In this document: one piece after another, positions 8,442 through 17,666 of the stretch
How the letters are laid out: the number at the start of each line of letters is the position of its first letter
Numbering within the stretch: position 1 is the first letter of the stretch
Source: an uncultured Prevotella sp.
Lineage (GTDB): Bacteria > Bacteroidota > Bacteroidia > Bacteroidales > Bacteroidaceae
Direction: 5' to 3'
DNA: 64,000 nt
Assembly (NCBI GenBank): GCA_944320195.1
Contig: CALUGP010000009.1
Coordinates: 1 to 64,000, forward strand
The notes under the pieces: model-generated
The model's input: only the letters and a program-made list of their open reading frames with translations
Told to the model about the DNA's origin: nothing
Database searches by the model: none
Translations under genes and position numbers: made by a program

Positions 8442-9617
8442 TTATGCGGAAATAAGTTCCCTAAACAAAGAAACATATCTGCTGTTCATTTTTTCGGCAG
8501 TGTAATTTTTCAAGTATTCATTTCTCGCGGCAAGCTTTTTGGCCTCTATTTGCCCAATGGTTATCATGCTGTAGGTTGAGGCCGAATATTCAAACGAGAA
8601 TTCCTTTCTGAACATATCTCTTATACCGTAATCGGGAACGTATATTACGGGAATTCCGTTCATTAGGAATTCTATCCCGACATAGCTGCATTGCTCGTGG
8701 CGTGACGGAAAGAGCCCCATGTCGACAACGGTATACAGTTCCATCATTTCTGCATGGCTTATGAAACCGATATTGGTTACAGAGCCTTGCATGTGGTCGG
8801 GCAACCATTTGTCCACATCGTCAAGACCGGCGTAGACAAGATTGCAACTGATGCTTTTACTTAACATTCCGAGCATTCCGCTTATTCTGTCGGCACCTTT
8901 TGAATATGTCAGCCGTCCTGCAAGCAATACGGTCAACCCGTCACTTGGTATGTTGTATTTCCCCTTAACAAAATCACGGGCGGCCTTTGTCATTCCAGAA
9001 ACCACATGGTCTTCCATTCCGTTCCGTATAAGCCGTATCTTTTCATGGGCAATGCCGTAAAAGTCTGTCAGCATCTGGTAAGTGGATTCGCAGAGACATA
9101 CTATCATGTCTGCCTGTTTGAAAGATTCCACAATGTCGTATGTGCAGTATTTGACAAACTTTCCGTCACGGCTGTTCACACTGCTGGTTTCATGTCCCAT
9201 GATGTAGTCCATGTAGGCGTTTTCGTCCCCTCCAAAGACTGTAAGCCATGGCAGGTCGTGTATCACATGCACAAACTTGGCATGAGGGAAAAGTTTCCTA
9301 ATAGCTTTTATGTTGAATATTACGGGACAGAAGTTGGATACGAAAATCATTTCACTGGAATGGCTGACGGCCTTTTCCATACAGGTTTCCAGTGCGGCAA
9401 ACTTGTTTTGCCTTGTCTCTGGAAAATATATGTACGTGATGCCGGCTTCATGCTTTTTCGTAATGTTTTTGACAGGTGAGTCTTCTACTATGACATGCAG
9501 GTTGAAACCGCCATGGCGCAACATTCCTTTCATAAATTCTTTCATGAAGGTGTCACAGCCGGTTGTATACGGAGTGTATGCTTCAAGCATGTAAAGACTT
9601 GTCTTGTTTTCACCCAT
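8442..9617 (-). CDS. GT4-like glycosyltransferase of the RiPP-associated (TIGR04157-like) type
   Basis: 391 residues, GT-B fold. The N-terminal half carries a glycine-rich acceptor region (TPYTTGCDTFMKEF) and HVIHDLPW. The C-terminal half has LLAGRLTYSKGADRI (nucleotide-sugar domain start) and the late PSRHEQCSYVGIEFLMNGIPVI, equivalent to the E-x7-E region of GT4 enzymes. Bacteroidales families with this ending are often found with double-glycine peptide precursors and C39 exporters, and this gene follows both here. The gap to the HlyD-like stub is 10 bases. It probably transfers a sugar to the precursor peptide or its product in the cytoplasm; this is inference. Confidence 0.8.
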   Translation of the reverse strand: MGENKTSLYMLEAYTPYTTGCDTFMKEFMKGMLRHGGFNLHVIVEDSPVKNITKKHEAGITYIYFPETRQNKFAALETCMEKAVSHSSEMIFVSNFCPVIFNIKAIRKLFPHAKFVHVIHDLPWLTVFGGDENAYMDYIMGHETSSVNSRDGKFVKYCTYDIVESFKQADMIVCLCESTYQMLTDFYGIAHEKIRLIRNGMEDHVVSGMTKAARDFVKGKYNIPSDGLTVLLAGRLTYSKGADRISGMLGMLSKSISCNLVYAGLDDVDKWLPDHMQGSVTNIGFISHAEMMELYTVVDMGLFPSRHEQCSYVGIEFLMNGIPVIYVPDYGIRDMFRKEFSFEYSASTYSMITIGQIEAKKLAARNEYLKNYTAEKMNSRYVSLFRELISA

Positions 9618-9627
9618 TGCCGTTAGT

Positions 9628-9822
9628 TTACATATTCAATGACTTTATAATCAGCCAAAACAATTTCTCGTCGCTGTCCGCCGGATTGGGTATACAGAAC
9701 AGGGCAACGGCCAACGCAACGGTTATGACTGCAGTTGCTGCGATGCAGAATGCAAATGCCCGTTTAGGTATCGGCCCTATTATCCGGCGTATTTTCTTGC
9801 TTCTCAGTTCTATGTCGTCCAT
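9628..9822 (-). CDS. Small membrane protein resembling the N-terminus of an HlyD-type adaptor
   Basis: 64 residues with one membrane helix (about 22-43, FAFCIAATAVITVALAVALF). The cytoplasmic start 'DDIELRSKKIRRIIGPIPK' is like the first 20 residues of Bacteroidota HlyD-family proteins next to C39 exporters, which normally go on for about 400 residues with coiled coil and lipoyl domains. Here translation stops soon after the helix and the next gene begins 10 bases on, so the periplasmic part is absent rather than frameshifted. It starts 2 bases after the exporter stop. It may be a minimal exporter accessory subunit or a deletion remnant. Confidence 0.6.
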   Translation of the reverse strand: MDDIELRSKKIRRIIGPIPKRAFAFCIAATAVITVALAVALFCIPNPADSDEKLFWLIIKSLNM

Positions 9823-9824
9823 TA

Positions 9825-12011
9825 TTACTCATCCAGTTGCAGTTGGTTTTTTACCAAAGTGTAATACGCGCCTTTCGCCTTGAGCAAGCCTGCATGTGTG
9901 CCTGATTCGGTAATTCTGCCATTGCCCATCACTATGATGTTGTCAGCATTCTTCACTGTGCTCAGTCGGTGAGCTATGATTACCACTGTCCTGTCCTTGA
10001 AGAAGGTTTGCAGGTTTTCTACGATTGTCCGTTCGTTCACGGTGTCGAGCGAGTTTGTTGCCTCGTCAAGGAAAATGTATTTCGGGTCGCGGTATATGGC
10101 CCGGGCTATCAGTATGCGTTGCTTTTGTCCTTGGCTTATGCCGATTCCGTTGCGTCCTATCACTGTGTCGAATTTCAGCGGCAACAACATTATGAAATCG
10201 TATATGCAGGCCTTCTTAGCCGCTTCAGCCATGCGCTTGACATCTATTTCCGAATCGTCCACAGCTATGTTGCGCGCTATTGATTCTGAGAATATCACGC
10301 CGTCCTGCATCACCACTCCGCATTGCCTTCGCCAATGTTTCAGGCTGACGTTCTTCAGTTCGTTGTCCCCAATCAGTATCTGTCCTTCGTAATTCAAGTA
10401 ATACCCCAACATCAGTTTGACGAGAGTGGTCTTGCCGCTGCCTGATTCGCCGACCACAGCCGTTACGCGCTTTGCCGGGAATGCGACATTTATGCGGTCG
10501 ATGGTGTTGTTTTCGGCGAATTTGTCATACTTGAAGCTAAGGCCGGATATTGTTATTCCTTTGTTCCCGTCAGTGTCGGGCACCAGTTTGGCAGAGTTGT
10601 CCTCGTCGGGCTTTTCCTGTATTTCATTGATTCTTTCCAATGACAGTTTGACGTCTTGGAGCGAGAATATGAAACTTATGAATTGCGATACAGGCGAGTT
10701 GAGCTGCCCTATGATATACTGTATGGCCAGCATGGCTCCCAGCGACAGCGTGCCGTTTATCACGGCTCCGGCCGACAGGGCTGTTATAACGATATTTTTT
10801 ATTTCGTTTATGAATATGCTGCCTGCCTCTTGCGTCTGTTGCAGTTTGAGCGATTTAAGCTGTATGTCGAACAGGTCTGCCTGGATGTCCTCCCACAGCC
10901 AGCGTCGACGTTGGCAACAGTCTTGCAGCTTGGTCTCTTGCATTGTGGTGACAAACTCGAAGGTGTTGTTCTGGTTTTCGCTCTGCTTTTCAAAGTAAGC
11001 CTTGTCGAGCGATCTGCGCCGCTTCAAGAACAGCACAATCCATCCCGCATAGGCCGCCGTCCCAGCCATGAATATCAGGAATATCGTCTTGTCGTAGGCC
11101 AACAGCACCAGGCCGAAGACAACGAAGCTGAGCACTGTAAATATGATGCCGAGCACTTTATCCGTCAGGAACGATTGTATCCGCGAGTGGTCAGACATGC
11201 GCTGCATCAGATCGCCCATGTGCTTCACCTCGAAAAACGACATTGGCAGGCGTAGCAGTTTTATGAAGAAGTCGCTTATAAGCGAGATGTTCACTCTTAC
11301 CGATATATGCGTCAGCAGCCAGCGGCGGATGAAGTCGGTGGCGGTTCTTCCTGTCACTATTGCCAGTTCGCCCAAGAGGATGAGCCATACAAAGTGGATG
11401 TCGTGTCTTTTTATGCCGACGTCCACTATGCTTTGCGTCAGGAATGGCATTATAAGCTGTAGCACACAGCCAAGAAACAGGCCAACGACTATCAGCGCCA
11501 GGTGTTTGTTGTATCTTGACAGATAGTTGGTTATCACCCTGAACGGGCTTTTGCCGATGTCGCTTGGGGCATGCCGGCTCTTCACGAAGTTCTGTGTAGG
11601 CTCAAGGGTCAGGGCTATGCCCCGTTCATAGCCGTTCTTTTCAGAGCTTACCCATTTTTCCTTGAACGTCTCCTCGTCATACGTCACCAGGCCGCATCCA
11701 GGGTCGGCAATGTGATATCTGTTGCGCTTTGCCTTGTACAACACCACAAAGTGGTTCTGGTTCCAATACAGTATGCATGGCGAGTCGATCTCGCGCAGCT
11801 GCCTTACCGTGAACCTGGCGGCCCTTGTGTGGAAGCCTAGGTCTTGCGCCGCCTCTGAAATTCCGAGCAATGATACGCCGCGCTTGCCTGCCGGGCAGTA
11901 CATCTCAAGTTCGTCGAGTGACACAGCCTTGCCGTAATATCTGCATATCATGGCAAGGCATGCCACTCCGCATTGCATAGAGTCGTGCTGGCGTATCACA
12001 CGGAATTTCAT
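9825..12011 (-). CDS. Peptidase-containing ABC transporter (C39 family) for double-glycine peptides
   Basis: 728 residues. The N-terminal C39 peptidase domain (1-140) has Q8, C14 (QHDSMQC), H87 (WNQNHFVV) and D103 (IADPGCG), a complete catalytic set. Six membrane helices follow from about 160 to 440. The C-terminal ATPase has Walker A GESGSGKTT, signature ISQGQKQR, Walker B YIFLDEATNSLD and the H-loop IIAHRLST. Such transporters cut leaders after GG/GA and export the core peptide across the inner membrane. The ATG at 12011 puts the catalytic motif at its usual place; a GTG two codons upstream is possible. It lies 40 bases after the double-glycine precursor gene. Confidence 0.95.
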   Translation of the reverse strand: MKFRVIRQHDSMQCGVACLAMICRYYGKAVSLDELEMYCPAGKRGVSLLGISEAAQDLGFHTRAARFTVRQLREIDSPCILYWNQNHFVVLYKAKRNRYHIADPGCGLVTYDEETFKEKWVSSEKNGYERGIALTLEPTQNFVKSRHAPSDIGKSPFRVITNYLSRYNKHLALIVVGLFLGCVLQLIMPFLTQSIVDVGIKRHDIHFVWLILLGELAIVTGRTATDFIRRWLLTHISVRVNISLISDFFIKLLRLPMSFFEVKHMGDLMQRMSDHSRIQSFLTDKVLGIIFTVLSFVVFGLVLLAYDKTIFLIFMAGTAAYAGWIVLFLKRRRSLDKAYFEKQSENQNNTFEFVTTMQETKLQDCCQRRRWLWEDIQADLFDIQLKSLKLQQTQEAGSIFINEIKNIVITALSAGAVINGTLSLGAMLAIQYIIGQLNSPVSQFISFIFSLQDVKLSLERINEIQEKPDEDNSAKLVPDTDGNKGITISGLSFKYDKFAENNTIDRINVAFPAKRVTAVVGESGSGKTTLVKLMLGYYLNYEGQILIGDNELKNVSLKHWRRQCGVVMQDGVIFSESIARNIAVDDSEIDVKRMAEAAKKACIYDFIMLLPLKFDTVIGRNGIGISQGQKQRILIARAIYRDPKYIFLDEATNSLDTVNERTIVENLQTFFKDRTVVIIAHRLSTVKNADNIIVMGNGRITESGTHAGLLKAKGAYYTLVKNQLQLDE

Positions 12012-12051
12012 TGACACGGTAGTTTATGATTGTTGCCTTGTTATTGAGTAT

Positions 12052-12240
12052 TTAAGCCCCGGTATACATTGATGTATTTGACTCACCTTTACAAGGACCG
12101 TTGTCATAATTTACGCATGTACCATTTGAATAAGAACCACAATTGCCACCTCCCAAGGCTTCTTCAAGCTCTCTGCGGAGTAATTCCTCACTTTTCGGTT
12201 CTTCGATAATTCTGATTTTCTTAAGCTTTGTTCTTTCCAT
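12052..12240 (-). CDS. RiPP precursor peptide 1 with a Cys-punctuated 8-residue repeat core
   Basis: 62 residues. The leader is amphipathic and acidic (KKIRIIEEPKSEELL, then an RELEEAL helix) and ends in Gly30-Gly31-Gly32, the cut site expected for the adjacent C39 exporter. The core starts about residue 32 and has Cys at 34, 42 and 50, exactly eight apart, giving three units of the form C-x-x-Y-x-N-G-x (CGSYSNGT, CVNYDNGP, then the degenerate CKGESNTS). The leader matches precursor 2 at nearly every position. The Cys, Asn-Gly, Tyr and Ser/Thr residues are possible targets of the radical SAM enzyme and glycosyltransferases. The modification itself is not known. Confidence 0.85.
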   Translation of the reverse strand: MERTKLKKIRIIEEPKSEELLRRELEEALGGGNCGSYSNGTCVNYDNGPCKGESNTSMYTGA

Positions 12241-12269
12241 GATGTTTTGTTTTTTTGTTATGATAAAAG

Positions 12270-15119
12270 TTATTTCTTCTTACTGTTGAACCGCCATTGC
12301 ACGTGGAACATGAAGTACCTGGGCAGCACGGTGCGGTAAACCTCGGTGCGCGCTTGCGCGTTGATTGTGTATGACACGTTGCTCAGGTCGTGCAGCATGT
12401 CGTAGCCGTCGAGCATCAGCAGCAGATTGCCCTTGAGTGCGCGGTATGTGAGGCGTGCGTTCCACACGAAGTTGTCTGTGTTGAGCGCCTGGTCGGTGTA
12501 TCCGCGGCGGTTGTACATGGTGAAGTCGGTTGACAGCTGGAAGTTTGCCGGCAGTTCGAGCGTGGCGTTCACTCCTGAGCTTACCGTCCATGTGTTCTGC
12601 CTGGTGAAGTCGGCCAGGTTGGATGTGAAGCGGTCGTGCTGCGCATTCACGTTAAGGCCTATGCTGCTCTTTCCGAGCTTGTATTTCATCCAGAGCTGGT
12701 CCATGAACTGCAGGTTGTACACCTTGCTGCGTATCAGCTCTGGCGTGTCCTGGCCTATCAGGTCTACGCTTGTAGTGTAGGTTGTCACAAAGTTGTTTGA
12801 CACGGTGAGGTTCTTTATCTGCTTGTTGTATTGCAGTTTGCCATTAACACTCCAGTTGCCGTCCACGTTGTAGTAACGTCCCTCGCGCACGCCGGTGGAT
12901 GAGTCGTATGTGTAGCCTTGTGACAGGGCGTTGTCTGTCTTGGTGTATTCGCCAACAATCCAAAAAGTTTTGTAGTTATATGTAAGGTTTGCATAATATC
13001 TCAGTGCGTTCTTCAGGTTGCCGTTACCCTTCATGGTGTAGAGTGGGTTGGTGGTGTCCGTTATATCCACCATTGATACAAGGTCTGGCGTGCGGCTCTG
13101 CAGTTGCAGGCCTAAGTATATACTGCTGTTTTTGTTGAATTTATATTGGAAGTATGTGTCCGTAATGTTGAACAGTACCGACCTGCGTGTCACGGTAGTG
13201 TCGACTGCCGCGCGCTGGTAGTCGAGCCTGCGGTTTGACAATACAAATGGAAATCTTATTTGAATCCATAATTTGCTCATTATCGGGTCGCCCTAATTGA
13301 ATGAGATGTCAAATTTGTGATTGTTCTCCGTGTTGCGGCTCAGGTAACTGTTGCCGCGGTCGAGCGACAGCTCGTAATCGATGGCCGACGGCAGCTTGCC
13401 GAACATGAATTCGTCGACATCGTCGATGTTGTCAAGGTTGTAGAGGTTTGACGTAGACTTGTGGTAAACGTGGTTGTAGCCGTAAGTGAGGCTTAATGTC
13501 ACCATCTTTGCCAGCTTCCGCGTATAGTTCAGTTCGGCTGTCAGGTCAGAGCCGAAGTCGGGAAAGTTCTTGAAGTATCGGTTGGCCGACTGCGCCGGTG
13601 TCGCGTCTTGGCCGAAGTTGATGTCGTAGTGGTTGAAGCGTTCGTCGCGCTTGTTGTCATATTTGCCAACGAGGTTGAGCACGAGCATGTCGTTGGTTCC
13701 CGGTATGTTGTATCCCTGCCACAGGTCGGTGCCCGTGGATATGGAGTGTCCCTTCTGCCGGTTCATCTCAATGTTACGGTTCAAGAGGCTGGCCAGCGCG
13801 CCCTGGCTGTCGCCGCCGTAGATGTTTTGTATGAAGTCGGTTGACACGTTGTTGAACGTTTCGTTAAACGTCGCGTTTACGTCCTGTCCCCAATAGTTCC
13901 AGTTGTTGTAGTTGAAGTATGGCTCCATGGCTATGCCATATCCGCCTTTGGTCTTATAGTACAGCTTGTGGTTGGTGCCTATTGCCCACGACTTGTTGAG
14001 CGTGCGGTTGAACTGGTAGTCGTATGTGTTGCCGTTTACCAGATAGTTTGTCCTCACGATGTCGGTGCCGTCGGTTTCGCGCGTGGTCTCGGCGTTCACG
14101 TTTCCGTTCAGTTCCCAGTGCTTGTCCAGGGTCTTTATGTCGTAGTCGAAGCCTCCGGCAATGGTCTTCCTCACGCCCGTGGGCATCTTGTCAGGAGTCC
14201 ATGATGTCTGCTGGCCGGGGCGGCGGCTATCGTTAAGGTTGTTTGTGTTGAAATAGAATGAATATTGTCCGGCACCGGAGAATATCATGCCGAATAGTCG
14301 GCCCAGGTATCTGTCCTCGTTGCCATAGCCGGCTTCCGCATTAATGTTGACTCCTCCCAAGAACTGTTTTTTCATCTTCACGTCCATCACGTAGGCACCT
14401 CTGTCCAGGTCGGCGCCTGCCAGCTCGCTAAGGCGGCTGCGCTTGTTGTATATCTGTACGTCTTTCACGGTGTATGCGCCGAGGTTCTGCAGCATCAGCT
14501 GGCGGTTGTCGTTAAAGAAGTGCTTGCCGTTGAGCATCAGCTCGTCCACCTTGCGGCCGTTTACGAATATCTGGCCGTCGTCTCTCAGCTCAACTCCAGG
14601 TAGCTGCTGTATCAGGGCGTCCAGCATGGAGCCTTCGGCCAGCTTGAAGGCGTCGGCGTTGTAGACAAGGGTGTCGCCCTTGTAGTAGAATTTCACCTTA
14701 GAGGCAGTTACTACCACTTCGTCAAGCTTTTTCGACTCGTGCGTCAGGTAAACCGTGGGGATTGTCGTGCCGAATTCACGCTTGCTTAATGTCGTAAGGT
14801 CGATGTTGACATCAGTCGTCTCGTAGCCGACACAGCTGACGGATAATATGTATTTTTTACGGTCAAGGTCTATCCAGAATTCACCTGTATAAGTGAAATT
14901 TTCCGTAGGCTTACCATCCATCATCTCTCCACTGCCGAGATTTGATAATGCCATTTTCACCAATGAACTGTCTGTGGCGTTGTAAATTTTTATCGTGGCA
15001 TCGTTAATCGGTCGATTGGTAAGAGCGTCATAAACTGCTCCTCTAACAGTCAATTCGCCCTCGGCAAAACCGGACAATGCAAATAACAATAAACAGAGTG
15101 TGAAATACAGTCTTCTCAT
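12270..15119 (-). pseudogene. Outer-membrane beta-barrel protein (TonB-receptor-like) interrupted by one in-frame TAG
   Basis: The first part (13293-15119, 608 residues) has a signal peptide (LYFTLCLLLFALSGFAEG), a carboxypeptidase-like beta-sandwich (about 22-110), a plug-like domain (KLDEVVVTASKVKFYYKGDT, LIQQLPGVELRDDG) and the first barrel strands. A TAG at 13293-13295 ends it. The same frame continues at once through the rest of the barrel to 12270 (first ATG at 13280), ending in a terminal strand with aromatic residues (YFMFHVQWRF). Read through, it would be about 949 residues, the usual size of this Bacteroidota OMP family. TAG is a normal stop in neighbouring genes. It may import or export the cluster product across the outer membrane. 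Confidence 0.85.
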
Positions 15120-15137
15120 GGTAAATTATTTGAAAAT

Positions 15138-16439
15138 TTAGTTTTTATGATTGTCTTGACGTTTCCTATAATCGTATCTCAGCATAAGGAAGTCTTCTGT
15201 ATGTTCCTTGAACAGCGAGCACGTGCCTTGTGCCCGTCCGGCTTTTTCGTTTTGAATCCGCCTATATGGGCAACCCCCGTCGCAGGTTGTGAAGAAGATG
15301 CAATCATTGCATTGGGGATCGTTAAGATAGTCTGCCTCGACCATATACTCATAGAGCACAGCCTCGTTGGTCATGCGGCCATCAATATTGCCGTAGCTGC
15401 GGCTGAAATCGCCCACATCGTTCCAGCATTTGTATAGTTCGCCCATAGGTCCAATGACAACTACGTTGGGATTTCTTATGCCGCATACATGTACTGTATT
15501 CGACGGATACAGGCATTTGCTGCAATAGTTGCGCTTCTTGTATACTTCCACGAGAAATGCAGCTATGGCATTGTCGTCGTAAACGCAACTGTTGTGTTTG
15601 TCTTCAGATATCTCACTTACAAAGGCAGGATAAACAGACACGTTAGGATAATTCTTGTCTTGGAAATAGTCGAACACCTCGAAGAATTCGTTGCTGTTGG
15701 TCTTGTCTACGTTTACCCTGACACTGATAGTGGTATTGGGCGAGCATTTCTGGGCTTCGTCAATGTTACTTAATATTGTCTGGTAAGTGCCGCTTCCGTC
15801 TTTTCTGTATCTGCGTGAGTCGTGTGTCTTTTCAGATCCGTCAATGGTTATCTGCACAAATGATATTTTGAGGTCTTCAAACTGTGACGCTTTGTCCGGT
15901 GTCAACAGATAACCATTGGTAATCATCCCGGCTTTGTATCCGAGTCCCAAGCCGAGCATGCGCTTCGACAACGAGACTATACGGTCGAAGGCCAGTAAAG
16001 GCTCACCACCGAACCACATAACGTTTAAATTTGTAAGGCTTGTGCGCTTCTTGACGAACGCGATGATTTCGTCCTCAACCTTGTCCGTCATGAAAATAGG
16101 TTTATGGGATGATTCGAAGCAGTATGGACAGGCGAAGTTGCAGGCCAAAGTCGGGTTTATGGTAAGTGACATGTGGCTGTTGTTGAAGCGCCTTAAAAGC
16201 ATATTTGTTTTGTATCGGTTGATTTCGAGCTTTTCATCAACGTCAACTACTTTCATCTTGCGCAACAAACCAACTGTCTCCTCGTCCAAGCTGTTTAAAT
16301 TGCTTGAATCTTCTTTTGCGGATATTATAACCTTGTACACGTCGCCGTCCAACTCGGCAAAGCTGTTGGACAGCGGCGCGTAAAGGAAATATCTTCCGTC
16401 GCGTTCAAACGTATAAAGATATTTTGAAAGATTTAGCAT
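15138..16439 (-). CDS. Radical SAM/SPASM peptide-modifying enzyme
   Basis: 433 residues. The N-terminal 80 or so (start LNLSKYLYTFERDGRYFLY) resemble a leader-binding winged-helix (RRE/PqqD-like) domain. The radical SAM core has C100, C104 and C107 (ACNFACPYCFES) for the 4Fe-4S cluster and GGEPLL. From about 330 come SPASM cysteines (CSKCLYPS, CNDCIFFTTCDGGC, then QGTC) that bind auxiliary clusters. Enzymes of this plan cut C-H bonds in precursor peptides to form thioether or C-C crosslinks. It starts 3 bases after precursor 2, the tightest pairing in the cluster, which marks that peptide as a substrate. Confidence 0.93.
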   Translation of the reverse strand: MLNLSKYLYTFERDGRYFLYAPLSNSFAELDGDVYKVIISAKEDSSNLNSLDEETVGLLRKMKVVDVDEKLEINRYKTNMLLRRFNNSHMSLTINPTLACNFACPYCFESSHKPIFMTDKVEDEIIAFVKKRTSLTNLNVMWFGGEPLLAFDRIVSLSKRMLGLGLGYKAGMITNGYLLTPDKASQFEDLKISFVQITIDGSEKTHDSRRYRKDGSGTYQTILSNIDEAQKCSPNTTISVRVNVDKTNSNEFFEVFDYFQDKNYPNVSVYPAFVSEISEDKHNSCVYDDNAIAAFLVEVYKKRNYCSKCLYPSNTVHVCGIRNPNVVVIGPMGELYKCWNDVGDFSRSYGNIDGRMTNEAVLYEYMVEADYLNDPQCNDCIFFTTCDGGCPYRRIQNEKAGRAQGTCSLFKEHTEDFLMLRYDYRKRQDNHKN

Positions 16440-16442
16440 AGA

Positions 16443-16640
16443 TTAATCCCATTTACCACAATAATCTTCCGATGATGTGTCAGCCTTGCAATTTGATGTT
16501 GAAAAAAAGGCTGTGCAACCCGTTGATGAATAAGACCCACAGCTGAAACCAGCCAATGCTTCTTCAAGTTCTTGTTGGAGTAGTTCTTCACTCTTCGGTT
16601 CTTCAATGATCCGGATTTTCTTTAAGGTTGTCTTTCCCAT
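16443..16640 (-). CDS. RiPP precursor peptide 2 (four-Cys core)
   Basis: 65 residues. The leader (LKKIRIIEEPKSEELL, then QQELEEAL) is almost identical to precursor 1, ending Ala30-Gly31, an acceptable C39 cut site. The core has Cys at 34, 42, 51 and 61 (spacings 8, 9, 10). CGSYSSTGC matches CGSYSNGTC of precursor 1 at the same positions, after which the cores diverge. It is the first gene of the cluster, 3 bases before the radical SAM gene. The shared leader and differing core indicate one machinery processing two products. Confidence 0.85.
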   Translation of the reverse strand: MGKTTLKKIRIIEEPKSEELLQQELEEALAGFSCGSYSSTGCTAFFSTSNCKADTSSEDYCGKWD

Positions 16641-16916
16641 GATTGATAATTTTTTGTTGTTAATAAATTAATGTATAACTTATTTGACGTTTTTATCATT
16701 TATAGATTATTGCGGTGGGGAAACGTTTGTGTGTTTCTGTAGGCCGTAGTTTTTCATCCTTGTTCGTGGAAAAATTACAAAAAATTATTTAAACCGCGTG
16801 GAATTTTTTTGATAAAAAAACGGGTTCTTTTGGTAAAAATGCAATTTTTACGTCATTATTTAACGTGATTCCGCTAAAATCAGTCCTGCGTTGTATGAGA
16901 TTGTAATGAATACGTC
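16641..16916. other. Upstream region of the RiPP cluster, no gene
   Basis: AT-rich DNA ahead of precursor 2. It should contain the cluster promoter on the minus strand (AT-rich stretch about 16650-16710), but I see no confident TAnnTTTG box. Confidence 0.4.
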
Positions 16917-17072
16917 GTGAGTTCGGCAAAACTGTAATGTCACACTTGTTTGTTTTATGCAAGTCAGTGTCAAGTCGCCGTTAATGCAATGACGGCTTGC
17001 CACTGAGCGGCAGAAAAGCAATGCGGTGAGAAATTCTATAATCGGAAAGATGATTCCTTATTCCGAACTCAC
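16917..17072. repeat. Miniature inverted-repeat element, copy 1
   Basis: The ends are GTGAGTTCGGCAAAAC and the inverse (TTATTCCGAACTCAC). The interior shares 'GCAAGTCrGTGTCAAGTCG' and 'ACTGAGCGGCAGAAAAGCAATG' with the element at 36322-36554. No coding frame fits it, so it is a MITE-like or REP-like dispersed element. Copy 2 is longer because an extra palindrome is inserted in its middle. Confidence 0.8.
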
Positions 17073-17139
17073 ATGGGAGTTAAAATAGTGATGACTGAAG
17101 TTTGTTTCGTTGTGTCAGCGGTGGCGCATGGTGAGAGAC

Positions 17140-17439
17140 GATTCATCCGCAGTTCTGGTGTATGCGATAACAGCATAGCCTTTTGCTTTTGCCATATCAT
17201 TTCATGTGTACATCCTGCCACAAGCCAGGCGGTCGGTAACTGTCATGCCGCACTCCGATGCGGCATCCAGTGTATGCAGCCTGTTTCGTTTGGCGTATCG
17301 GGTGTTTTCTGGATGCCGCATCGGAGTGCGGCATGACGGTTACCGACTGCCTGGATTAAAGTAGGAGGCGTACATAAAATGCTATCACAAAGACAAAAGA
17401 AGGTACAGTAATACTATACACCAGAACTGCGGATGAACC
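17140..17439. repeat. Inverted-repeat pair around a palindromic element (nest 1)
   Basis: TTCATCCGCAGTTCTGGTGTAT at 17141-17162 is repeated in inverse at about 17417-17438. The pair encloses the palindrome at 17225-17354. The same end sequence, slightly changed, bounds nest 2 at 17667-17966. Confidence 0.75.
17225..17354. repeat. Large palindromic repeat, type D copy 1
   Basis: The arms are CCAGGC-GGTCGGTAAC-TGTCATGCCGC...GGCATCCAG and its inverse, separated by about 40 bases. The same plan, with changed stem bases, recurs at 18001-18135. The matched changes in both arms mean the stem is kept while sequence drifts. Confidence 0.8.
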
Positions 17440-17463
17440 TGAGAGACGGTGTTTTGCGGTGTG

Positions 17464-17523
17464 AAAGACGGCCTTTTGCCTTGCGATATGCGGCAAAACG
17501 GAGGACGAAAGACGGCCTTTTGC
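17464..17523. repeat. Two copies of the AAAGACGGCCTTTTGC repeat
   Basis: Exact copies lie at 17464-17479 and 17508-17523, with GCGATATGCGGCAAAA between. Relatives lie in other gene-free stretches at 31647-31700, 39910-39975 and 47530-47636. Confidence 0.75.
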
Positions 17524-17666
17524 AACTTGTTGGCAGTCAGGGCGTTTCGGGGCTGCTTGTCGGCATGTGCCGGACAGACCGCATATGGAGACGGCTGCGT
17601 CCGTCATTACGCGTGGCAATGACTGACGCAGGGTTCATCCGCAAACCTTTTGGATTAAATATAAGT

